Source: Acidobacteriota bacterium
GTDB taxonomy: Bacteria > Acidobacteriota > Thermoanaerobaculia > Gp7-AA8 > JAHWKK01
Direction: 5' to 3'
Assembly (NCBI GenBank): GCA_019347945.1
Contig: JAHWKK010000001.1
Location: 255,299 to 319,298, forward strand
Length of the DNA: 64,000 nucleotides
Under the pieces are notes generated by a model, which saw nothing but the letters and a program-made list of their open reading frames with translations, was not told the DNA's origin and did not search any database. Below, one piece after another: positions 26,113 to 35,745 of this stretch; position 1 is the first letter of the stretch; the number at the start of each line of letters is the position of its first letter. The position numbers and the translations under genes were made by a program.

Positions 26113-28608
26113 TTGCCCCTTCCCATTTTCCAGAGTGATCTCAAGGACGTCCTGAAACGGCTTTCGGCGAAGGACTATCAGACCATCGAGGAGCGGGACG
26201 AGCTGCTGCAGAGGCTTGCCGCGCTGGACGGAATCAAGCCGCGCGACATCGTCTGGATGCTCTTCCGGCCAGACCGCGCGCTGCGCGATGCCGCGGTCGC
26301 CGTCCTCGCGCGCCTCAAGGCTCCCGAGACCGTCGACGTCATCGTCGCCGAGAGCAGCGGGAAGCCTGAAGCCGCTTTCAAGGCGGCCGTTTCCGTCCTC
26401 TTCCAGCTGGGGATTCCGGGTGCGGAGGCGCGGCTGATCCAGCTGATGAGCTCCGAGGACGAGCAGAAGGCGGCGACGGCAACGAAGATCCTCTTCGAGG
26501 CGCCGGTCACGCCCCAGATCGAGCAGCTCCTCTGGCAGATCGCGACCTCGGGAAGAGCCGAGCAGAAGGCTCCGGCGGTCGCGCGTCTCGCCTCGACGAT
26601 GGTAAGCGACAAGTCTCTGCCGAGATGGCAGAAGCTGGCGGCCGACGCTGACCGCACCATTCGAAACAAGGCGCTGGAGGTGCTCGCACGCGACGTTCCG
26701 GCCGAATCAGTCGACGTCCTCGTGAACCAACTGCCTACGGCCGAGTACACGACCCAGCAGGTGCTCGTCGAGGCGCTGACCCGCGCCTCGCAGGGAAAGG
26801 GCCCCGAGTTCGCCGACCGGATCATTCCGCTCATCGCCTCGGGTGATCCGGCAACCCGATCCGCGGTCCTCAAGATCCTGCTCGGAATGAGCCACCGGAA
26901 GGAGCTCATCCGGCGCTACATCATGTTCGCGAAGACCCTCGCTGGCTGGGCGCGGGATCGCGCGCTCGACTCGATGAAAGCGTTCGAGGGCGACCTGCTC
27001 GAGCCCGCCATCGAGCTTCTGTCCGACGAGGATTCGGAGATCCGATCCGCGGCGCTCGCGCTTGCGGGAAGTTTCGACGATCCGCGGATCGTACCGGCTG
27101 CGATCGGGCTTCTCTCCGACGAGGACTGGTGGATTCGGATCTCCGCGGTCGAAACGCTCGGCCGTCAACGCGATCCGCGCGCAGTCGAGCCGATTCTCGC
27201 GATCATCAACGATCCGGACGTTCGCTGGAGCGCGGTCGAGGCGCTCGGATCGATCGCGGACAACCGCGCGCTGCCGGCTCTCGGAAAGCTGCTTGGTGAT
27301 CCGAGTCCCGACGTCCGGATAGAAGTGCTGCAGGCGCTGAGACACTTCAATCATCCGAAGCTCCTTGACGCGATCCGGAACTCGGCCAGGAACGACGAGA
27401 ACCGCTCGGTGCGGATGCGTGCGGTGGACATCGCGGAGGAGATCGCTGCGCGCGACGCGAAGCCGATGGCAGATGCGAGCGAGCTGCGTGCGGCTGCGCT
27501 GACGGCGTCGATCGGGGCCAGCGAGCCGAAGCTCCACCAGATGCTCGTCGCGACGCGAAACCAGGGCGGGTCGGACTTCCACCTTTCGGTCGAACAGCCG
27601 CCGATGGTCCGGATCGCCTCGGAGCTCCTGCGCGCCCAGGGAGCCCCGTTCACCGCGCCGCAGACCGAGGCAATGCTGAAGGAGATCCTTCGCGAGGATC
27701 AGTGGCAGAGGCTCGAGGCGACCAAGCAGCTCGACTTCTGCTACTGGATCCCGCAGGCGGGACGGTATCGGGCGAACGTCTTTCTCGACCAGAAGGGCTA
27801 CAACGCAGTCTTTCGCGTGATCCCGGAAAAGCCGCCGACGATCGCGGAGATAGGGCTTCCGCCGCGCCTCGCGGAGATCGCGGGTTACCATCAGGGCCTG
27901 GTGCTGATCTGCGGGCCGACAGGGTCGGGCAAGTCGACCACGCTCGCGGCGCTCGTCAATCTCTTCAACGAGACCCGCAATGATCACGTGCTGACGCTCG
28001 AGGACCCGGTCGAGTTCGTCCATCCCTTCAGGAACTGTCTCGTCAACCAGCGTGAGGTCGGGACGCACACGACGTCGTTCGCGCGAGCACTCCGGGCGGC
28101 CCTTCGCGAGGATCCCGACGTCATCGTGATCGGCGAGATGCGCGACAACGAGACGATCGAGCTGGCGCTGACGGCCGCCGAGACAGGACACATCGTTCTC
28201 GGGACGATCAATTCGACGAGCGCCCCGAAGGCGATCGACCGGATCATTTCGAGCTTCCCGGTCGACGAGCAGGCCCAGATCCGGACCTCGCTGTCGGAGT
28301 CGCTCAAGTACGTGACGGCTCAGCGGCTGCTTCCGTCGAAGCAGAAGCACCGTCAGGTCGCCTGCTTCGAGATCCTCAAGGCCGACGGCTCGATCGCCAA
28401 TCTCATCCGCGACGAAAAGACGTATCAGATCTATTCGGCGATGCAGATCGGCCGCTCTCGCGGGATGCAGACCTTCGACGACGGGCTGAAGGATCTCCTC
28501 AAGCGGGGAGAGATCATGCCGGAGACGGCGTATCTCGCGGCCGAGAAGAAGGAAGACTTCGAGCCGCTCGTCTCCGCCGACTTCCTCGAATCGTTGACGA
28601 TGGTGTGA
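26113..28608 (+). CDS. PilT-like ATPase fused to N-terminal HEAT repeats
   Basis: An 831-residue protein starting at TTG 26113, with GAGG 6 bases upstream. Residues about 10-455 are HEAT/PBS-lyase-type helical repeats (for example VEPILAIINDPDVRWSAVEA and LGKLLGDPSPDVRIEVLQAL). Residues about 475-831 are a complete PilT-type ATPase: Walker A GPTGSGKST at 601-609, VIVIGEMRD as Walker B, and SIANLIRDEKTYQI, close to the AIRNLIRE motif of retraction ATPases. It ends one base before a second PilT gene. The HEAT part probably docks the hexamer to a partner. Confidence 0.88.
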   Translation: MPLPIFQSDLKDVLKRLSAKDYQTIEERDELLQRLAALDGIKPRDIVWMLFRPDRALRDAAVAVLARLKAPETVDVIVAESSGKPEAAFKAAVSVLFQLGIPGAEARLIQLMSSEDEQKAATATKILFEAPVTPQIEQLLWQIATSGRAEQKAPAVARLASTMVSDKSLPRWQKLAADADRTIRNKALEVLARDVPAESVDVLVNQLPTAEYTTQQVLVEALTRASQGKGPEFADRIIPLIASGDPATRSAVLKILLGMSHRKELIRRYIMFAKTLAGWARDRALDSMKAFEGDLLEPAIELLSDEDSEIRSAALALAGSFDDPRIVPAAIGLLSDEDWWIRISAVETLGRQRDPRAVEPILAIINDPDVRWSAVEALGSIADNRALPALGKLLGDPSPDVRIEVLQALRHFNHPKLLDAIRNSARNDENRSVRMRAVDIAEEIAARDAKPMADASELRAAALTASIGASEPKLHQMLVATRNQGGSDFHLSVEQPPMVRIASELLRAQGAPFTAPQTEAMLKEILREDQWQRLEATKQLDFCYWIPQAGRYRANVFLDQKGYNAVFRVIPEKPPTIAEIGLPPRLAEIAGYHQGLVLICGPTGSGKSTTLAALVNLFNETRNDHVLTLEDPVEFVHPFRNCLVNQREVGTHTTSFARALRAALREDPDVIVIGEMRDNETIELALTAAETGHIVLGTINSTSAPKAIDRIISSFPVDEQAQIRTSLSESLKYVTAQRLLPSKQKHRQVACFEILKADGSIANLIRDEKTYQIYSAMQIGRSRGMQTFDDGLKDLLKRGEIMPETAYLAAEKKEDFEPLVSADFLESLTMV

Positions 28609-28609
28609 G

Positions 28610-29701
28610 ATGAGCCAGCCGACGCAGAAGATCGACCGATTCCTCAAGCTGATGACTGACCGCGGCGCATCCGACTTTCATCTGACGGTCGGCCGCCCGC
28701 CGATGCTGCGAGTGTCGGGCTCGATGGAGCCGATCCGGTACCGGACCCTCACCGAGGGGGACTTCGTCGACATGGTCCGCCCGGTGACCCCCGACCGGCT
28801 CTGGAAGGAGTTCGAGGAGAGCGGCGATCTCGACTATTCGTACGAACTGCCGGGGGTCGCGCGCTACCGCGTGAACGTCTTCCGCCAGCAGCGCGGCAGC
28901 GGAGCGGTGTTCCGGATCATCCCGTCGAAGATCATGACGATCGATCAACTCGGCCTGCCGGCGCAGGTGAGGAGAATCGCGAAGCTGCGGAGCGGGCTCG
29001 TTCTCGTGACGGGGCCTACGGGCTCGGGCAAGTCGACCACGCTCGCGGCGATCATCGACCTCATCAACTCGACCCGGACGCTTCACATCATCACGATCGA
29101 GGACCCGATCGAGTTCGTCCATCCGGCGAAGAACTGTCTCATTCACCAGCGCGAGATCGGGACGCACGCGACGAGCTTCGCAGAGGCGCTGAGGGCTGCG
29201 GCGCGGGAAGATCCGGATCTGATCCTGGTCGGCGAGATGCGCGATCTCGAGACGATCTCGATGGCGCTCTCGGCCGCGGAGAAGGGGACGCTCGTCTTCG
29301 GGACCCTTCACACGAACAACGCGGCAAAGACGATGGACCGAATCATCAGCGTCTTTCCCTCGGGCGAGCAGGAGGGAATCCGCAACGTCCTCGGCGAGAC
29401 GATCCGGGCGGTCGTGGCGCAGCAGCTGCTGCCGAAGGTGGGCGGCGGGCGGGTGGCCTCGCTCGAGATCCTCTTCGGCTCCCCGGCGCTGGGGAACATC
29501 ATTCGCGAAGGGAAGACCTCGCAGATCACCTCGCTGATTCAGATGGGGACGAAGGAGGGGATGATCGACATGGACGGCTCGATCATGAAGCACCTCGAGG
29601 AGGGTCGCGTGTCGGCGCGCGCCGCCTACGACAAGGCGATCGACAAGGAACAGTTCAAGGACTACCTCGAGAAGGAAAAGGAATCGGCCGCGGGGGCGTG
29701 A
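28610..29701 (+). CDS. pilT: PilT-like twitching motility ATPase
   Basis: A 363-residue hexameric ATPase of the PilT/PilU type, which powers type IV pilus retraction. Walker A TGPTGSGKST is at residues 134-143, LILVGEMRDLETI is Walker B, and LGNIIREGKTSQITSLIQ is the C-terminal AIRNLIRE-like motif. It is translated directly after the HEAT-PilT fusion, so the two probably form mixed or alternating motors, like PilT with PilU. No pilin or assembly gene is in this window. Confidence 0.88.
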   Translation: MSQPTQKIDRFLKLMTDRGASDFHLTVGRPPMLRVSGSMEPIRYRTLTEGDFVDMVRPVTPDRLWKEFEESGDLDYSYELPGVARYRVNVFRQQRGSGAVFRIIPSKIMTIDQLGLPAQVRRIAKLRSGLVLVTGPTGSGKSTTLAAIIDLINSTRTLHIITIEDPIEFVHPAKNCLIHQREIGTHATSFAEALRAAAREDPDLILVGEMRDLETISMALSAAEKGTLVFGTLHTNNAAKTMDRIISVFPSGEQEGIRNVLGETIRAVVAQQLLPKVGGGRVASLEILFGSPALGNIIREGKTSQITSLIQMGTKEGMIDMDGSIMKHLEEGRVSARAAYDKAIDKEQFKDYLEKEKESAAGA

Positions 29702-29757
29702 GCCCTGATCTGAAAGCCTTCGAGAGTAGGTACGACGGGCGATCGAGGAGCACGAGG

Positions 29758-30021
29758 ATGAAATCCGCACAGCCTGGAACCGCCACTTCTCGAGCAGAAG
29801 TGACTAACATCTCGCCAAACGGAATCTGGCTTCTGCTCGACGAGCGAGAGCTTTTTCTTTCATTTACGGAGTTCCCGTGGTTCAGGGATGCTCCCGTCAG
29901 CAGGATTCTGGAAGTGGAAACGCCGAGCAGTGGGCATCTTTACTGGCCTGGCCTGGATATCGACCTCTCTGTCGAGTCCATCGACCATCCGGAGCGGTTT
30001 CCGCTGGTGGCACGTCCCTGA
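29758..30021 (+). CDS. DUF2442 protein
   Basis: An 87-residue protein. SRAEVTNISPNGIWLLLDER and FLSFTEFPWFRDAPVSRILEVE match DUF2442, often an antitoxin-like partner of DUF4160 proteins; no DUF4160 gene is next to it. The start at 29758 has GAGG next to it; an in-frame start at 29698 overlaps the pilT stop by 4 bases and cannot be excluded. Confidence 0.7.
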   Translation: MKSAQPGTATSRAEVTNISPNGIWLLLDERELFLSFTEFPWFRDAPVSRILEVETPSSGHLYWPGLDIDLSVESIDHPERFPLVARP

Positions 30022-30117
30022 CGACGACATCAGCAGCCAGACGCCTTCGCTCTGTCGGTTTTTTTGAGTGTCTTCCCGGACATCTGTGAAGAGAGCGATT
30101 TTCGTCGTGGTGAGGGC

Positions 30118-30147
30118 TTGACAGGGATTTCAGATGTGGGATAGGTT
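30118..30147 (+). promoter_or_regulatory. Promoter of the LacI-controlled glucan operon
   Basis: A perfect -35 TTGACA (30118-30123) and a weaker -10 TAGGTT (30142-30147) are 18 bases apart. The predicted transcription start, about 30154, falls right at the first of three LacI-type operators, so repressor binding would block transcription. Confidence 0.55.
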
Positions 30148-30154
30148 GGCTCAA

Positions 30155-30194
30155 TGTAAACGTTTTCAGTAACCGCTTACAGAAACCGGTTACA
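30155..30194 (+). promoter_or_regulatory. Three tandem LacI-type operators at 13-bp spacing
   Basis: Three 14-bp near-palindromes with central CG: TGTAAACGTTTTCA (30155-30168), AGTAACCGCTTACA (30168-30181) and AGAAACCGGTTACA (30181-30194). Their centres at 30161.5, 30174.5 and 30187.5 are exactly 13 bp apart. All fit the LacI-family consensus TGTAANCGNTTACA. They fill the space between the promoter and the lacI-type start codon, so the regulator should repress its own operon. Confidence 0.75.
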
Positions 30195-30198
30195 ACCG

Positions 30199-31290
30199 AT
30201 GAGCCAGACCAAGCAAGAGCGCTCCCCTCAGTCGAACGTGCGCAACGCGACCATCCGAGACGTCGCGGAGCGGGCCGGCGTCTCGGTCGCAACCGTCTCC
30301 CGGGTTCTCAACTCCACCTCACAGGTACGTGGTGAAACAGCCCAGCGTGTGCTCGAAGCCACCGAAGCGCTCGATTACGTCCCGCACGTCGGTGCGCGGA
30401 GTCTCTCGACTCGCCGGACCAGTACGGTCGGCGTGCTCCTCCCCGACCTCCACGGCGAGTTCTTCTCCGAGGTGATTCGAGGAATCGATTCGGCGGCGAG
30501 GCGAACCGGCTATCACCTCCTCGTGTCTGGTTCCCACAGCGACTGGACCGAGATGTCAGCCGTGCTGGGAGCGACGAGAGGTCGAGTCGACGGCATCATC
30601 GTGATGGCCCCCGACCGCGATGCGGAGGCGGTGCGGATTCATCTCCCGCGGGGAGTTCCGGCGGTTCTTCTGAATTGCCACGCCGACTCGATTCCGTCGA
30701 TCAGCGTCGACAACAAGGGAGGAAGTCGTGCGATGGTGAGGCATCTCGTCTCGCTGGGACACAAACGGATTGCGTTCATTCGCGGTCCGGAGGCGAACGC
30801 CGATGCGTGGGAGCGTCTGCAGGGTTACCGCACGGAGATGCGGCGGACGGGTGATCGGGACGAGGATCTCGAGCTCGCCGGGGATTTCACCGAAGAGGGG
30901 GGATTCGCGGCAGCAGGCGTCGCGCTCGCGCTCGACCCGAGGCCGACGGCGATCTTCGCGGCCAATGACGCGATGGCGGTCGGAGCGCTCGGTGCTCTGC
31001 GCGAGCAGGGAATCGACGTTCCAGGCGCGATGGCGGTCGCGGGATTCGACGACATCCCGATCGCACGATTCATGGCCCCTCCTCTGACGACCGTCGGGGT
31101 CGAGATCTCGGAGTTCGGCCGGCGTGCCTTCAATCTTCTCCAGGACGTTCTCTCGGGCGACGAGAGAGCTCTTCGCAGCGAAACGGTCTCGACAAGACTC
31201 GTGATCAGGGAATCGTGCGGGGGTGCTGTCGATCCCCGCCTGAAAGTCAACCAGAAACGAAAACCAGTAACGAAGAGGAGAGCAGAATGA
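30199..31290 (+). CDS. LacI-family transcriptional regulator
   Basis: A 363-residue repressor. The DNA-binding domain has ATIRDVAERAGVSVATVSRVLN at residues 17-38. The rest is a periplasmic-binding-protein-like sugar domain (VGVLLPDLHGEFFSEVIRGI, IFAANDAMAVGALGAL, VAGFDDIPIARFMAPPLTTV). It heads an operon of receptor, importer and glycosidases, so its inducer is probably an oligosaccharide from the same substrate. It overlaps the next gene by 4 bases. Confidence 0.93.
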   Translation: MSQTKQERSPQSNVRNATIRDVAERAGVSVATVSRVLNSTSQVRGETAQRVLEATEALDYVPHVGARSLSTRRTSTVGVLLPDLHGEFFSEVIRGIDSAARRTGYHLLVSGSHSDWTEMSAVLGATRGRVDGIIVMAPDRDAEAVRIHLPRGVPAVLLNCHADSIPSISVDNKGGSRAMVRHLVSLGHKRIAFIRGPEANADAWERLQGYRTEMRRTGDRDEDLELAGDFTEEGGFAAAGVALALDPRPTAIFAANDAMAVGALGALREQGIDVPGAMAVAGFDDIPIARFMAPPLTTVGVEISEFGRRAFNLLQDVLSGDERALRSETVSTRLVIRESCGGAVDPRLKVNQKRKPVTKRRAE

Positions 31291-34112
31291 GTGAGATACG
31301 AAAAAGGCCAGGGATCTTTGCGTGGTCGCTGACGTTGTTCCTCATCGCGATGTTCGCGGTGCCGGCGATGGGACAAACCACGACCTCGAGGATTCGGGGC
31401 TCGGTGGTCGATATGCAGGGCAACGCCGTCGGGTCGGCGGAGGTGAACGCCGTCAATGTCAACACCGGATTCGTCCAGACGGTCAGGACCCGCGGCGACG
31501 GGACCTTTACGGTGCCGGGTCTGATCCCCGGCGATTACACAGTGCTGGTCGCGTCGCCGGCGTTCCAGACGTACCAGAGGGAACTGACGCTGCTGGTAGG
31601 CCAGACGCTGACTCTCGATCTGGTTCTCACACCATCGACTGTTCTGGCCGAGGAGATCACGGTCGTCGCGGGCATTCCGGTCGATATGGACGCGACCGAG
31701 GTCACGACGAATGTCACGCGTGAGCAGATCGAATCGCTTCCGCAGAACGATCGCAATTTCCTGAACTTTGCGGTCCTCGCGCCGGGTGTGACCCTCAGCT
31801 CCGATCCGCAGAACAAACAGGTTCGTGGTGGCGCACAGACGGCGGCGGCGACCAATGTCTACATCGACGGAGTCAGTCTCAAAAACGACGTCATCCAGGG
31901 CGGCGTGATCGGACAGGACTCGAGCCGCGGGAATCCGTTCCCTCAGAATGCCGTGCAGGAGTTCCGCGTCATCACCCAGAACTACAGCGCGGAGTACCAG
32001 AAGGCTTCGAGCGCGATCATTACGGCAGTCACGAAGTCGGGCTCGAACCAGCTCAGGGGCAATGTGTTCGCCTATTACCAGGACAAGGATCTCGTCGACG
32101 ACGACCCGTTCTCCGAAGCGCGGAATCAGCCGAAGCCGGAGTATGAGCGCATGCAATGGGGGATGAGTCTGGGGGGACCGATCGTACAGGACAAGATGCA
32201 CTTCTTCATCTCCTACGAAGCAAACGATCAGGACCGACAGGAGCGAGTGACCTTCGGACCGAATCGCACCCGTCCGTTCGCACAGGAGTTCCTCCACCTG
32301 GAGGGAACGTTCACGCAGCCGTTCAGGGAAGACCTCGCGTTCGGGAAACTGAGTTTTCAGCCGAGCTCGAGCCAGATCTTCGACTGGAGTGCGATGTACC
32401 GTGACGAGTCGGACATCCGAAGCTTCGGAGGAGACCGGGCGTTCACGGCGGGAGAGAACGTGCTTCAGGAGGTCTGGGGCACGACGCTTCGTCACCAGTT
32501 GACCGCCGAGACCTGGCTGAACGAAGCGTCGCTCAGCTACAACGACTACGCCTGGAGTCCGACCCCGGTGACCGAGGAGCCGTCCCGTCTTTACTTCGGC
32601 TTCGGCTGGGTCGGAGGGCGCGGTGGCGAACAGGATATCGGCCAGCAGCGCCTTTCCTTCCGCGACGACCTCAGCTTCACGGGATTCGAGATGGCGGGCT
32701 GGCATATGTTCAAAGTCGGCGCGATCGCCGAGCTTCTCGAGTACAACGTCCGAAAGGACTTTTTCGGAAATCCGATCTTCATCTTCAATCCCGACGTCAG
32801 CACCGAGTTTCCGATCGAGGCGGAGTACGGCCTCGGCGATCCCGACCTTTCGGCGGACAACGAGCAGTTCGGCGTTTACGTCCAGGACGAGTGGGCAGTC
32901 AACGACCGGCTGATGGTGAACCTCGGGATTCGATGGGACTACGAGACGAACATGCTCGATCCCGATTACGTGACGCCGGCCAACATCCGAGAGACGTTCG
33001 AGGACATTCTCCCCGCCCGGTACTTCACGGACGGCACCCAGCGCGAGACGCCGAATGATCTGTTCGCGCCTCGCCTGGGTCTGGCGTACAACCTCTTCGA
33101 CGACGGGAGCACCGTGCTCTTCGGTGGGGCGGGTCGTTACTACGACCGTGTGCTGTTCAACGACATCCTCGACGTTCGGTTCCGTCAGCAGTACAGGCAG
33201 GGGCGCTTCCGATTTTCGGAGGATGGCCAGCCGCGAGACGGCTTCCAAACGGTCCAATGGGACGACCGTTACTTCACCGAAGAGGGATTGCAGGAAGTCA
33301 TCGCCGCGGGCGTGACCGGCAAGCCGGAAGCGTTCCTCATCGAGAACGATACGGAGACACCGTACTCGGACCAGTGGAACATCGGCGTGCGCCAGCAGTT
33401 CGGCAAGTTCCTGGCCTCGCTCAGCTACGCGAACATCCGAAGCTACAACGGATTGTCGTACATCTTCGGCAGCCGGAACCCGAATGGGACTTGCTGCGCG
33501 GTCGACCCGAGCTGGCCGTTCTCGAACGTGCTGATCTCGACCGACGACAAGAGGACGTGGTACGACGCGGTATATCTGACCCTCGACCGGCCCTTCACTG
33601 CGGCCTCGAACTGGGGATTCAACGTTGCGTACACCTGGAGTGATGCCGAGCAGATCGGTGGAGACCTCTTCAGCCTGGACGCTCCGACTGTGGAGGACTA
33701 TCCGCGTTACAGTGTCCCGGGTTCGCGCGAGCACGTTCTCGTTGCAAGCGGACTCGTCGGGATTCCATACGACATCCGTCTCGGTACGATCATCCAGTAC
33801 GGGTCTGGTGACGCGTTCAACGTCTTCGATGCATCCCGAGGGTTCGGACCGAACGAGTTCGTGATCCGGTGGGGAGAGGGCGAGGGCCGAAGCTACACGA
33901 CGGTCGATCTGCGCGCCGAGAAGGATTTCGTGATCGCAGGATCGAGCAGTATCGGCATCATCCTCGAGGCTTTCAACGTGTTCGGAGAGGACCGGTTCAC
34001 CGCGTACGAGTCGTTCATCCCGCCGCAGGGGAATCCGCGTTTCGGAGAGCCGAACGCGATCATCAGCGGATCACAGCGGCGCTTCCAAGTCGGTGTGAGA
34101 CTGGGCTTCTGA
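31287..34112 (+). CDS. TonB-dependent receptor of the glucan locus
   Basis: A 941-residue Oar-like receptor: signal peptide (LFLIAMFAVPAMGQ), carboxypeptidase-regulatory-like domain (about 32-110), plug with NVYIDGVSLKNDVIQGG and IITAVTKSGSNQLRGN, and a barrel ending GVRLGF. AGAGGAG precedes the start, which overlaps the regulator stop (ATGA). It probably brings oligosaccharides across the outer membrane. There is no SusD-like lipoprotein beside it, so it differs from Bacteroidetes SusCD systems. Confidence 0.9.
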   Translation: MSEIRKRPGIFAWSLTLFLIAMFAVPAMGQTTTSRIRGSVVDMQGNAVGSAEVNAVNVNTGFVQTVRTRGDGTFTVPGLIPGDYTVLVASPAFQTYQRELTLLVGQTLTLDLVLTPSTVLAEEITVVAGIPVDMDATEVTTNVTREQIESLPQNDRNFLNFAVLAPGVTLSSDPQNKQVRGGAQTAAATNVYIDGVSLKNDVIQGGVIGQDSSRGNPFPQNAVQEFRVITQNYSAEYQKASSAIITAVTKSGSNQLRGNVFAYYQDKDLVDDDPFSEARNQPKPEYERMQWGMSLGGPIVQDKMHFFISYEANDQDRQERVTFGPNRTRPFAQEFLHLEGTFTQPFREDLAFGKLSFQPSSSQIFDWSAMYRDESDIRSFGGDRAFTAGENVLQEVWGTTLRHQLTAETWLNEASLSYNDYAWSPTPVTEEPSRLYFGFGWVGGRGGEQDIGQQRLSFRDDLSFTGFEMAGWHMFKVGAIAELLEYNVRKDFFGNPIFIFNPDVSTEFPIEAEYGLGDPDLSADNEQFGVYVQDEWAVNDRLMVNLGIRWDYETNMLDPDYVTPANIRETFEDILPARYFTDGTQRETPNDLFAPRLGLAYNLFDDGSTVLFGGAGRYYDRVLFNDILDVRFRQQYRQGRFRFSEDGQPRDGFQTVQWDDRYFTEEGLQEVIAAGVTGKPEAFLIENDTETPYSDQWNIGVRQQFGKFLASLSYANIRSYNGLSYIFGSRNPNGTCCAVDPSWPFSNVLISTDDKRTWYDAVYLTLDRPFTAASNWGFNVAYTWSDAEQIGGDLFSLDAPTVEDYPRYSVPGSREHVLVASGLVGIPYDIRLGTIIQYGSGDAFNVFDASRGFGPNEFVIRWGEGEGRSYTTVDLRAEKDFVIAGSSSIGIILEAFNVFGEDRFTAYESFIPPQGNPRFGEPNAIISGSQRRFQVGVRLGF

Positions 34113-34242
34113 TCGATTCAACACCGGTCGGAGGGCGGCGGATCATGCCGTCGCTCTCCCCGGTGGTCTCGACCGGTACTGACATTCTGACGAACAACCT
34201 CTGTATGAATGCTGCCTGCGGTTTGCGATGCTGGAGGTGACG

Positions 34243-35745
34243 ATGTTCCCGAACAAGGCTACGGGTGTTAGGAAAGCTGCAAGACGCCGGATGGCACTGA
34301 CGCTTCTGATCCTGGTTCTGGCGAGCTGCCAGACGAGCCCGCCTGCGGGCGATCTCGAAGCATCGGGAACAGACGATCAAGTCCGGAGGCGCGCGGTCAG
34401 CCGGCCGGACGCCACGGCCATCACCCCGTTCGTCAACGATCTCCAGAAGCGGTCATTCGGCTACTTTTGGGATCTGACCAACGAAGAGAACGGCCTCACG
34501 CCCGATCGCTGGCCCCGGGAAAGCTTTTCGAGCATCGCAGCAGTGGGATTCGCGCTGCCGGTCTATGCGGTAGGAGTCGAGCGGGGATGGATCAGCCGCG
34601 AGCAGGCGCGCGAGCGGGTCCTCACGACACTCGAGTTCTTCATGAATGCGCGGATGGGCCCGGAGGCGAGGGGCAACACCGGCTATCAGGGTTTCTACTA
34701 CCACTTTCTCGACATGGATACCGGGGAGCGATTCGCGGACACCGAGCTCTCGAGCATCGATACGACGCTTTTGCTCGCCGGCGTCCTCTTCTCGCAGAGC
34801 TACTTCGACCAGAATCATCCGGACGAAGCCCGGATCCGCCAGCTGGCCGAGGATCTCTATCTCCGGGCGGACTGGACGTACTTCCTGACGCGGCCTCCGC
34901 TCGTGTCGATGGCGTGGCGGCCGGAGCGAGGGTTTGGCCGGGCGGACTGGCGCGGATTGAACGAGGCGGCTGTCCTCTATTTTCTCGCGCTCGGATCGCC
35001 GACCCATCCGGTCGATCCCGAGGCGTGGGACGCGTGGGCGAGCACGTACCAGTGGCGCGACTTCTACGGATACGAGCATTTCAATTTCGCTCCGCTCTTC
35101 GGCCACCAGTACTCGCACATCTTCGTCGATTTTCGCGGAATCCAGGACGAGTATCTGCGCGAAAAGGGGATCGATCTGTTCGAGAACTCCCGCCGCGCGG
35201 TCCTCTCGCAGCGCGAGTATGCGATCGACAATCCGGTGGGGTGGCGCGGATACGACTCCGAGATCTGGGGGCTGACCGCGTGTGATGGCCCGGGTGACGG
35301 GCAGATGGTCGTCAACGGCGAGACGCGTCAGTTCTGGTCCTATCACGCGCGAGGGGCGGCGGCGACCGAGATTCGCGACGACGGAACGATCGCTCCGACC
35401 GCGGCCGCGGCGTCGATCCCATTCGCGCCGGAGGTCGTCATACCCGCCATCGAGGCGATGAACCGTCGTTACGGACGAATTCTGTACCAGAAGTATGGCT
35501 TCCTCGATTCGTTCAATCCGACGATCACCAGCAATCCGTCGTTCGAGCTGAAGCATGGAAGGATCGATCCGGAGCTCGGGTGGGTCGACGGTGACTATCT
35601 CGGGATCGACCAGGGTCCGATCGTTCTGATGATCGAGAATTACCGAACGGGACTCGTCTGGGAGGTCATGAAGAAGAACCCGCACCTCGTTCGTGGACTG
35701 AAGCGGGCGGGCTTCTCGGGCGGATGGCTCGACGAGACCGAATGA
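34243..35745 (+). CDS. Glycoamylase-like lipoprotein (PF10091, GH144-type)
   Basis: A 500-residue lipoprotein (lipobox LVLASC) with a glycoamylase-like alpha/alpha-barrel: FVNDLQKRSFGYFWDLTNEE, RGNTGYQGFYYHFLDMDTG, WGLTACDGPGDGQM and YQKYGFLDSFNP. Characterised members of this family (GH144) are beta-1,2-glucanases and sophorohydrolases, so a beta-glucan is the likely substrate. GGAGGTGACG before the start at 34243 is an excellent ribosome site. The 130-base gap before it may allow separate control. It overlaps the binding-protein gene by 4 bases. Confidence 0.85.
   Translation: MFPNKATGVRKAARRRMALTLLILVLASCQTSPPAGDLEASGTDDQVRRRAVSRPDATAITPFVNDLQKRSFGYFWDLTNEENGLTPDRWPRESFSSIAAVGFALPVYAVGVERGWISREQARERVLTTLEFFMNARMGPEARGNTGYQGFYYHFLDMDTGERFADTELSSIDTTLLLAGVLFSQSYFDQNHPDEARIRQLAEDLYLRADWTYFLTRPPLVSMAWRPERGFGRADWRGLNEAAVLYFLALGSPTHPVDPEAWDAWASTYQWRDFYGYEHFNFAPLFGHQYSHIFVDFRGIQDEYLREKGIDLFENSRRAVLSQREYAIDNPVGWRGYDSEIWGLTACDGPGDGQMVVNGETRQFWSYHARGAAATEIRDDGTIAPTAAAASIPFAPEVVIPAIEAMNRRYGRILYQKYGFLDSFNPTITSNPSFELKHGRIDPELGWVDGDYLGIDQGPIVLMIENYRTGLVWEVMKKNPHLVRGLKRAGFSGGWLDETE

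Noticed and set aside
30825-33734. A 969-codon open frame on the minus strand opposite the LacI and TonB receptor genes
   Set aside because: It is the reverse-strand shadow of two clear genes in GC-rich DNA. It has arginine- and valine-rich low-information sequence with no motif. Similar long shadows at 26707-28647, 47078-49285, 34453-35826 and 36866-37966 were rejected for the same reason.
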